Source: Dryobates pubescens
Lineage: Eukaryota; Chordata; Aves; Piciformes; Picidae
Length of the DNA: 64,000 bases
Direction of reading: 5' to 3'
NCBI RefSeq assembly: GCF_014839835.1
Contig: NC_071626.1
Span: forward strand, 1,674,001 to 1,738,000
The position numbers and the translations under genes were made by a program. Positions 56,936 through 64,000 of this stretch are shown in pieces. A model generated the notes under the pieces. The model had not been told where the DNA came from. It ran no database searches and saw nothing but the letters and a program-made list of their open reading frames with translations. Numbering within the stretch: the stretch's first letter is position 1; each line of letters opens with the position of its first letter.

Positions 56936-57243
56936 TTCACTTTTCCAGGTACTTCTTCTTGAAGTTCTGTTTCATTTTATACCTATAAAGCTCTTTCTTA
57001 AATTCTCTAAATGTTAGCATGACCAAAGCTGCCTGCAGACGTTCTCAGATCTGGGGGACTCTCACAGAAGCAACTACTGAGTCAACATGAATAAACTATG
57101 AGTTAGGCATCAGAAATACTGCTCCATATCTATAAATACTGCATTTATAAGGTGAAATTTGCATAAACACTGCACTTAGAAGGTGCAGTTTGCACAGGTT
57201 CCTTGCAAACAGCCACATTCCTGTCCACTTCCTTCTCTTCCAG

Positions 57244-57256
57244 GAAAGAAAGCAGA
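57244..57256 (+). other. EPYC: EPYC exon, 5' UTR part and acceptor
   Basis: The acceptor CACTTCCTTCTCTTCCAG ends at 57243. Thirteen untranslated bases follow before ATG at 57257. The clear pyrimidine tract supports this being exon 2, with a non-coding exon 1 upstream. Confidence 0.82.
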
Positions 57257-57424
57257 ATGCAGCCTTTTGTAAATATTTTCCTGGGATTGTTCCTCTTGGG
57301 GCCTCTTGGAGCTGTGCCTCTCACTGACACTGGGATTTATGATTCTGACTTCTATGACCTGCTGCTCGGAGAGCTCTCTCACCCGTTTGACTACGACGAG
57401 AGCAAGCAGTCTGACCAACTGGAG
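57257..57424 (+). CDS. EPYC: Epiphycan, first coding exon (residues 1-56), partial gene
   Basis: Epiphycan (PG-Lb, DSPG3) is a class III SLRP of growth-plate cartilage that carries dermatan/chondroitin sulfate. The exon encodes a signal peptide (about residues 1-19, MQPFVNIFLGLFLLGPLGA) and an acidic, tyrosine-bearing N-terminus (Y28, Y33, Y46) like the tyrosine-sulfated N-terminus of the family, ending DYDESKQSDQLE. It ends in phase 0 at GTAAGC (57425). The assignment rests on position after KERA in the conserved cluster and on general resemblance to mammalian epiphycan (signal peptide, then IYDSDFYD compared with INYDSETYD). Osteoglycin is similar but lies in a different cluster. The leucine-rich repeats are not in this exon. 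Confidence 0.85.
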
Positions 57425-57671
57425 GTAAGCAGAACTTCACTGATTCTCTTCCTCCCAAGGGCAGTGGCCTTTGAAATGGTCATCAGCCAAATCCACTCCA
57501 TTTGGTTGCTGTTTCATTTGGTTCATCAACTTCTCTGTGCTGAGAGCACATCACAGTTCATTCACACTTTTCTAGATCTACAAATGTGGCCAAAATATTT
57601 CCTGATTTACTGGGTGTGTGTGGGGGGGTGGATGTTTATTGGGGTTTTTGGTGGCAATCTTTGAGAACAGG

Positions 57672-58215
57672 TGAATCATAGAATTGTCAGGGTTGGAAGG
57701 GAGCTCAAGGATCAGCCAGTCCCAACCCCCCTGTCATGGGCAGGGTCACCTCACACTACAGCAGGTTGCTCACAGCCACATCCAGCCTGGCTGCAAACAC
57801 CTCCAGGGATGAGGCTTCCACCACCTCCCTGGGCAACCTGTGCCAGGCTCTCACCACCCTCCTGGGGAACAACTTCTTCCTAACATCCAATCTGAATCTA
57901 CCCACTTCTAGTTTTGCTCCATTACCCCCAGTCCTATCCCTCTCTGACACCCTCAAAATTCCCTCCCCAGCTTTCTTGTAGCCCCCTGCAGATACTGGAA
58001 GGCCACAATTAGGTCTCCTCAGAGCCTTCTCTTCTCCAGACTGAACTTCCTCAGTCTGTCCTCATAGCAGAGCAGCTCCAGCCCTCTGCTCATCCTTGTG
58101 ACCCTTCTCTGGACACCTTTCTGCACTTCCAGATCCCTCTTGATTTAGGGGCTCCAGAACTGGGCACAGTGCTGCAGGTGTGGTCTCAGCAGAGCAGAGT
58201 AGAGGGAGAGAATCT
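57672..58215 (-). mobile_element. CR1 LINE, type E, with ORF2 end
   Basis: Antisense, about 545 bp: AATCATAGAATTGTCAGGGT, CCCCCCTGTCATGGGCAGGG, CAGCAGGTTGCTCACAGCC and the ORF2 end (minus-strand [40 protein letters not shown]). It sits 248 bp after the EPYC donor. Confidence 0.94.
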
Positions 58216-58537
58216 TTCCCTCAGGTCTCTTTGTATTGCCACCAATTCTCTTTGGGATTGTCCTGGTGATTTACATGTCTGGAGGAGGCACGGAGGTGGC
58301 TGAGATGAGACATCCAGCATGCCCCCTGAAACAAGGCTGCAAAATGCTGTTTCTGGGGGTGATTATAATAATTGAGATGTTCAATACAAGTATTCCAAGC
58401 CATACAATGATGGTGGTTGTAATTTGTGTTGGAAAAGTGGGCAGAAGGAGACGAAAAAGAAAGGGAAAGCACAAGAATTAAATCCCAGGACAGTAACAAA
58501 GACTACTAAAGAAAAACTGTTCAAAGCTCTGTTGTAA

Positions 58538-58660
58538 GACCAGGCTGGATGAGGCTTTGAGTACCTGATCTAGTGTGAGGTGTCCCTGCCCATGGCAGGG
58601 GGCTGGGAACTAGAAGATCTTTAAGGTCCCTTCCAACCCAAACCATTCTAGGATGCTATA
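58538..58660 (+). mobile_element. CR1 LINE, 3' end, type E
   Basis: Sense: ACCAGGCTGGATGAGGCTTT, AGTGTGAGGTGTCCCTGCC and ACCATTCTAGGATGCTATAG. Its tail meets the tail of the next, opposite copy. Confidence 0.92.
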
Positions 58661-58940
58661 GAATAGAATAAACCAGGTTGGAAGAGACCTTTAAGATCAT
58701 CGTGTCCAACCTATCATCCAACACCACCCAACCAACTAAACCATGCAACCAAGCACCCTGTCAAGTCTCCTCCTGAACACCTCCAGTGATGGTGACTCCA
58801 CCACCTCCCCAGGCAGCCCATTCCAATGGGCAATCACTCTGTGTAGAACTTCCTCCTAACATCCAGCCTAAACCTCCCCTGGCACAGCCTGAGACTGTGT
58901 CCTCTTGTTCTGGTACTGGTTGCCTGGGAGAAGATAAGAG
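58661..58940 (-). mobile_element. CR1 LINE, 3' end, type B5
   Basis: Antisense: short GAATAGAATA tail, then AACCAGGTTGGAAGAGACC, CCAACCAACTAAACCATGC and the ORF2 end to GGTTGCCTGGGAGAAGATA. The pentanucleotide tail fits the B5 sub-lineage. Confidence 0.92.
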
Positions 58941-59048
58941 ACAACAAAATGTGTTGCCTATTGTTGTGTTGGAAACACCTTTTGCAGGGCAGGATTGTCT
59001 TCCACTCATGACCTCTTCCAGCTGCCTTCTTCACATGCAGCCTTCTTC

Positions 59049-59242
59049 ACCCTTAATGTGGTGAGACCCTGGAACAGGTTGCCCGGATAGGTAGTGGGAG
59101 CTCCATCCCTGGAAGTTTTTAAGGGCAGGCTGGATGGGGCTCTGGGAAGCCCTGATCTAGTGTGAGGCGTCCCTGCCCATGGCAGGGGGTTTGGAACTAG
59201 TTAATCCCTGAGGTGCCTTCCAACCCTGACAATTCTCTGATT
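59049..59242 (+). mobile_element. CR1 LINE, 3' end, type E
   Basis: Sense: AACAGGTTGCCCGGATAGGT, AGTGTGAGGCGTCCCTGCC and TGACAATTCTCTGATTC. Confidence 0.92.
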
Positions 59243-59748
59243 CATCAAGAGAAGGTCATCCATCATAAGCAGTTGGAAGGCAGCTTACTTTGCATATGGA
59301 TGGACCTCCCTGGGAGATCTTGCTTTTTTTCCCCCCACTAGCTGTTTAGCTCAAAACCTTTTTGCTTACATTCCTCTTGACCATGTACCAAGCAAAAGAA
59401 ACATCAGCACTGCCAATTTCCCTAAGCCCAAGAGAGGCCAGAGGGGTCAGTGCTGGAGAAATGAAGCAGCTTTTATAGACATGCACATCAGCCTTACAAG
59501 TTATCTTTATAGACACCAAACATTATGGATGTCACTCAAGTTTGAAACGGAATACATCTGCTGCCTTGAGGGTGGCTGTGATTTTCTGCCCTGCTATGGT
59601 AGGATGGGAGCTACACAAGTGGCTCTGTGTGCATGGCACAGTATTCATGCAAAGACACAGGTTAGTTTTCATTATGCAGAGCTTAAAGGGTGAGGAATAC
59701 CACACAGGGACCCAGACAAAGAGCAAGACTGCACTGAATCCCAAATCA

Positions 59749-60130
59749 AACACCACCCATCAACTAGACCATGTTATTAAGATGGATCAAATTTGAATCT
59801 GTATTGAATCCCCACTCAAGGCTCTGCATTGACATCTATTAGATCACAGAATTATTGAGGCTGGAATAGACTTCTGAGGTCATCAAGTCCCAGCCTGTGA
59901 CCTAACACCACCACAACCAACAGACCATGTCACTAAGATGGGTTAAATTTGGGCTATAAAATCTGTATTGAATCCTCAATCAAGGCTCTGCATTGACATC
60001 TATTAGATCACAGAATTATTGAGGCTGGAATAGACTTCTGAGGTCATCAAGTCCCAGCCTGTGGCCTAACACCACCACATCAACTAGATCATCACTAAAA
60101 TGAGTCAAATTTGGGCTCTAAAACCTGTTC
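59749..60130. repeat. 164-bp tandem duplication containing a CR1 3' end
   Basis: ATCTGTATTGAATCC occurs at 59797 and 59961, and the whole stretch between recurs nearly unchanged (GCTCTGCATTGACATCTATT, ATCACAGAATTATTGAGGCT and GGTCATCAAGTCCCAGCCTG in both). A partial unit precedes (59749-59796), giving about 2.3 units. Each contains an antisense type A-like CR1 3' end of about 90 bp. Confidence 0.92.
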
Positions 60131-60207
60131 TTTCCAAGTTCCCAGATTAGTGAGACATGGAAGGCCTGGCTAAAGCTTGGAATTCAGAGGCAAATAGTTA
60201 CTGGGGG

Positions 60208-60258
60208 AAAACCAAACCAAGCCAAGCCAAGCCAAACCAAACCAAACCAAACCAAACC
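60208..60258 (+). repeat. (AACCA)n/(AGCCA)n microsatellite
   Basis: About ten AACCA-type pentamers with three AGCCA units in the middle. Confidence 0.93.
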
Positions 60259-60927
60259 TTAATTAATACACCACTCACAAATAAAAAGTGTAGAGACTTT
60301 GGGGACATCAGGACCAAGCCTTTCACAGTTCATGGTGAAATTCCAAGGTCCTAAAGGAGAAAGAGACTACAAAGGGAATGTCAGAGCCAGAGAGTGTACA
60401 ACTTTCATGTTGGATTTTTGTTCTGAAACCACAGAATAAACCTCAGCTGCACTGCCAGCCTTTTCTTCACACTGAGGTTCATTATTATCTTTTAATGAAT
60501 ATTTATATCACAATAGGGTCCAGAGGCCCCAGCCAACCCTTGGTCTTTATTGTCCCAACTGCTCTGCACAGCTATACACAGTCAGATTTCCTTCTTTAAA
60601 GTGGATAGCACCACACCAGACTCTCAAAGGCATTTCTTGTGTAAGCTTCTCCCTGGCAAACACAGAAGGCTCCTTGAAACTAAGACACTGTTTGGATAAT
60701 GAGTGAGAAAAAACAAATTGTGGAGAGATTCTTGTGTAAATCAACCACTAATGTGTAAGAAAAATCATATTGCAAGCTTCTGACTGCAGTGCCTGTTCCA
60801 CACCACCATTCCAGCTGCCTTCAGGTAGGAAACATTACTGTCAGAAAAATAAGAAAGGAAAATATAGGACAATTGTGTGGGGTTTAAAAAGGCTAAGTGC
60901 CAGCTCATAGCAACCCCAGGCAATGCT

Positions 60928-61600
60928 ACAGGCTGGGGGCAGAGTGGCTGGAAAGTTTGCCCAGCAGAAAAGGACCTGAGGGTGCCTGCTGACAGCCAGA
61001 TGGACATGAGCCAGCAGTGTGCCCAGGTGGCCAAGAAGGCCACCAGCATCCTGGCCTGGATCAGTAATGCTGTGACCAGCAGGAGTAAGGATTGATCGTG
61101 GCTCTGTACTGGGCATTAGTGAGGCTGAACCTCAAGCACTGTGTCTAGTTTTGGGCCCCTCACTCCAAGAAGGACATTGAGGAACTGGAGAGTGTCCAGA
61201 GAAGGGCAACAAAGCTGGGAAAGGGCCTGGAGAAGAGGGTTGGGGAGGAGCAGCTGAAGGAGCTGGGGGTGTGCAGCCTGGAGAAGAGGAGGCTGAGGGA
61301 GACCTCACTGCTCTCTACAGCTCCCTGAAAGGAGGTTGCAGTGAGGTGGGGGTTGGGCTCTGCTCCCTAGCATCAGGTGACAGAACAAGAAATTGAAATT
61401 GTGCCAGGAAAGGGTTAGGATGGAGATGAGGAAGAATGTCTCTGCTGCTGGGGTGGTCAGGGATTGGCACAGGCTGCCCAGGGAGGTGGTGGAGTTCATG
61501 AAATGTGTGTACAAGGCACCATGGTTGTGCCAGGTTGATGGCTGGCCTCAGTTCTTTAGAGACCTTTTCTAATCAAAACAACTCCATAATTCTGTTCTAT
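60928..61600 (+). mobile_element. CR1 LINE with ORF2 C-terminal end, type A
   Basis: About 670 bp, the longest copy. It encodes MSQQCAQVAKKATSILAWIS of ORF2 and, further on, RRLRET-like words. The 3' UTR is type A but shortened (GTGGTGGAGTTCATGAAATG), and the tail is decayed. It is close in sequence and extent to the copy at 20432. Confidence 0.93.
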
Positions 61601-62251
61601 GCTTTCCTTCCCCATCCCCTGGCAACTTTTATCACACTGCTTTCTCTACACCACTTCTTTATGTAGCCCTGTACCCAGAAGTGGCCGTTCACCTGAGCTG
61701 CATTGTTCACAGCCTGAGCACTTACTGCATTACCAGGCAGTGCCTCACAGATCTCTCTGGTTTTAAGACAGAACAATGAGAGGGGGGAAAAAAGGACCTG
61801 AAATACAAAATTTGAGGAAAACAACCATGAGCCACTTTTGGAAAGGCAAACAAACCCAAACCCTCCACCATAATTAGGCACTTTCTTGTGAGCCTTTGGC
61901 AGTTTCTGTCCAGATGTGGGGAAAAGTGGTTCCTTTTGATGGGCCAGCGTGTGGCGCAGCTGCCCCTTTAAGCTTATAAGGTCTCTTTTTAAGAACCAGG
62001 CTTTTGTTTGTGTTTTTAAGCATGGTTTCTGCAGCAAAAGGAGCTCTGAGGGAGGACTCACTTCATATTCTCCTGTCAATTTCAATTTATTGTGTGTCTT
62101 AGATCAGCTTTGATCCTGAAAGATACAGACATGAAGTAGATAAAACATCTGCCCCTGGAATTACACCACCTCATGGTGCAACTGATGGCTTCCAGCCTTG
62201 CCATTTATCTCCATAAATATATCTGTTTTTTGCATTTTATTACTTTAACAC

Positions 62252-62412
62252 AGGAAGTTCCGCTTCACCATGAGGAAAAACTTTGCTGTGAGGGTGCTGG
62301 AGCCCTGGAGCAGGCTGCCCAGAGAGGTTGTGGAGTCTCCTTCTCTGGACACTTTCCAAACCCATCTGGATGCATTCCTGTGTCACCTGCTCTGGCAGGG
62401 GGGGTGGAGTAG
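62252..62412 (+). mobile_element. CR1 LINE, 3' end, type D
   Basis: Sense: AGGAAGTTCCGCTTCACCAT, GAGGTTGTGGAGTCTCCTTC and CACCTGCTCTGGCAGGGGGG. It breaks off into three imperfect GTAGATGA-containing repeats (62409-62454). Confidence 0.92.
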
Positions 62413-62454
62413 ATGAAGTTTGTGTGGAGTAGATGAGGTTTGAAGTAGATGAGT

Positions 62455-62690
62455 AGTGAAGTTTAGGCTGGAGGTGAGGAAAAAGTTCTTCCCAGAAAGA
62501 GTAATTGGCCATTGGAATGTGCTGCCCAGGGAGGTGGTGGAGTCACCGTCCCTGGAGGTGTTCAAAAAAGGCTTGGATGTGGCACTTGGAGCCATGGTTT
62601 GGTTGTCAGGAGATGTTAGGCATTAGGTAATAGGTTGGACTTGATGATCTCTGAGGTTTTTTCCAACCTGGTTGATTCTATGATGCTCTA
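62455..62690 (+). mobile_element. CR1 LINE, 3' end, type B
   Basis: Sense: TGAAGTTTAGGCTGGAGGTG, GGTGGTGGAGTCACCGTCCC, AGGTAATAGGTTGGACTTG and a tail ATTCTATGATGCTC. Confidence 0.93.
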
Positions 62691-62754
62691 TTCTGTGATT
62701 CTCTCCAGCATTGGTGTCTCTTCTGCACTGGTATTCTCTAAGTATTAACTGGAA

Positions 62755-62920
62755 CTGGCTGCCCAGGGAAGTGGTAAAATTGCCATCCCTGGATGCATTT
62801 AAAAGCCATCTAGGTATGGTGGTCAAGGAGATGATGTAGTAGTGGTCCTGGTAGAGCTACATAATGGTTGCACTTGATGATCTGGAAGGTGTTTTCCAAG
62901 CATAGTGACTCTGTAACCAT
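62755..62920 (+). mobile_element. CR1 LINE, old 3' end
   Basis: Sense: AACTGGCTGCCCAGGGAAGT, ATCCCTGGATGCATTTAAAA and TGCACTTGATGATCTGGAAG. It is more diverged than its neighbours and lacks a clear tail. Confidence 0.85.
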
Positions 62921-63556
62921 ACAGTTCAGTAGCTGCAGGTAGGTGCTGTGAATCCCTTTCAGTGCAGCCTTATGCCAGGTATTAAATCTGGCTTGGGAGG
63001 CTGTTCATGATTCCAAGACTTGCAACTCTTGGCAAAGAGGCACACTCTTTATTGTCTTTCTCTGCAATATTCCTTCTCCTCCTCTGTGATTTTTACATGA
63101 AGAATATTACTTAGAGTAGGAAAGGAAATCCAGCCCCATCCTCACCCCCCAATAAAAAAAAACCCACAACCCTTATGGAGAATAATAGCATTAAGTGATA
63201 GAGAATGAGTTCTGTTTCAGGTTTTATTTAGTGAAGTGGATGTTGCCAAAAATAAACAAACAGCTGGAAGCTGGAGGATCATTCTATACAATATAGAGTC
63301 CAAGGAACATCTTTGCCTTGTTACAGCCTTGCATTATTTATCAAACATGGACAAGTTATCCATCTGCAGGGATCAGATGACCAATAATGGGAAACAGACT
63401 TTGACTTTCAGGTCACTGGTTCAAGTCCATCCTATGTACAGCAAACAAATACTGCTCATGCTCTGGGTTTGCTACGTGATCCACAACTACCAGGGAATTC
63501 CTACTTTGGTACCAGTGTAAGAAAAATGGAAATACCATTAAATTAGTTATCATCAG

Positions 63557-63730
63557 TAACAGGTTGCCCAGGGAGGCTGTGGATGTCCCCTCCCTGGGGG
63601 TGTTCAAGGTTGGATCAGGCCTTGAGCAACCTTGGCTGGTGGGAGGTGTCCCTGCTCATGGCAGGGAGGTTGGAACTGGATGGTCTTCAAGCTCCCTTCC
63701 AACCCAAATCATTCTGTGAATGTATGAATA
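63557..63730 (+). mobile_element. CR1 LINE, 3' end, type C
   Basis: Sense: AACAGGTTGCCCAGGGAGGC, GGCTGGTGGGAGGTGTCCC and CATTCTGTGAATGTATG. Confidence 0.92.
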
Positions 63731-63889
63731 ATAGCATGGGGGTTTAATGACTTTAACAACTGGGCAGGAGACTGAATAGATAAAAGTAATTGCTTGGATT
63801 GATTGCTCCAGAGCACAGTTTTAGCACATTGGCAAGGAAACTATGGGGAGGCTTCCAACCGGGCAACCCTGTTAGCATCCTGTAACAAG

Positions 63890-63983
63890 AGAGTGATAAC
63901 ACTAGTAGAAACAGAATTAAAAGAAGCAACTCCTAGAGGTAACTCCTCTGCTTTGGTACCCAGCAGCTACAGTGATGAATCAA
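63890..63983 (+). other. EPYC: Weak candidate for the next EPYC exon
   Basis: In the phase left by the 57424 donor, this stretch is open and encodes RVITLVETELKEATPRG followed by a Ser-rich part, ending at a good donor (TCAA|GTAAGA, GT at 63984). Human epiphycan has IEIATV followed by a Pro/Ser-rich region at this place. The acceptor (TGTAACAAG) has a poor pyrimidine tract, and the exit would be phase 1. I rate it as possible only. Confidence 0.22.
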
Positions 63984-64000
63984 GTAAGAGCAGCTGAGAA

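Larger units (their letters stand above)
38700..57243. other. KERA 3' flank and KERA-EPYC intergenic region
   Basis: The KERA 3' UTR starts at 38700, but no AATAAA is seen before the first CR1 at 39210 or up to 40939; only an ATTAAA at 40874 was noted, so the transcript end is unresolved. Non-repeat stretches (38700-39209, 39677-40092, 40284-40939, 41516-42395, 42663-43213, 43657-44324, 44616-46129, 46282-46654, 47276-48510, 49087-49703, 50311-51448, 51831-52264, 53075-53870, 54558-55430, 56031-56447 and 56936-57243) contain no recognised gene. The non-coding exon 1 of EPYC is expected somewhere here and was not found. Confidence 0.65.
57425..64000 (+). other. EPYC: EPYC intron and downstream, to window end
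   Basis: After the GTAAGC donor no exon with the cysteine cluster or leucine-rich repeats was found, so most of EPYC lies beyond base 64000. Repeat-free parts (57425-57671, 58216-58537, 59243-59748, 60131-60927, 61601-62251 and 62921-63556) show nothing further except the simple repeat at 60208-60258. One weak exon candidate is at 63890-63983. Confidence 0.65.

Overview
This is host nuclear DNA from a bird. Two things show it. First, the window holds the small leucine-rich proteoglycan (SLRP) cluster in its conserved vertebrate order: lumican (LUM), keratocan (KERA), then the start of epiphycan (EPYC). All three are on the + strand, and decorin is expected just upstream of base 1. Second, almost all interspersed repeats are 5'-truncated CR1 LINEs, the dominant avian retroposon. 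About 65 CR1 pieces cover roughly 20 kb, about 30% by my approximate boundaries. That is far above the usual bird level of around 10% and is the kind of load known from woodpeckers and their relatives (Piciformes). The order is an inference from repeat load only. I saw no retrovirus or LTR element, DNA transposon, tRNA, rRNA or CRISPR array.

Layout. 1-9120: intergenic DNA upstream of LUM, with about 11 CR1 pieces and a decayed ~120-bp satellite (4446-6060). 9121-19990: LUM, with a non-coding exon 1 (about 9121-9239), exon 2 carrying the start codon (13042-13945), and exon 3 carrying the stop codon and 3' UTR (18922 to about 19990). Intron 1 holds an AT-rich minisatellite, and intron 2 is flanked closely at both ends by CR1 insertions. 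19991-31130: intergenic, with many CR1 copies, including two with greatly expanded 8-bp tails. 31131-38699: KERA, with a candidate exon 1 (about 31132-31212), exon 2 (33602-34494) and exon 3 (38527 to stop at 38699). A 22-bp-monomer satellite lies between exon 1 and exon 2, and a 291-bp pure pyrimidine tract lies in intron 2. 38700-57243: intergenic, with dense CR1 and a 39-bp tandem array. 57244-57424: the first coding exon of EPYC. The rest of EPYC lies in or beyond the last 6.5 kb, where only one weak exon candidate was seen.

LUM and KERA are class II SLRPs. Both show the N-terminal cysteine pattern C-x3-C-x-C-x9-C, leucine-rich repeats, several N-glycosylation sites (potential keratan sulfate carriers) and the final disulfide loop. 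Both proteins bind fibrillar collagen and set fibril diameter and spacing in cornea and other connective tissue. EPYC is a class III SLRP of growth-plate cartilage. Both complete genes (LUM 343 aa, KERA 352 aa) have intact frames and consensus splice sites.

CR1 nomenclature used below: '+' means the 3' tail is at the right. I sort copies by 3'-end sequence into informal types A to G. Type B includes a sub-lineage (B5) whose tail repeats a 5-bp unit (ATTCT) instead of the usual 8-bp unit (ATTCTATG). These labels are mine and do not correspond to database subfamily names.
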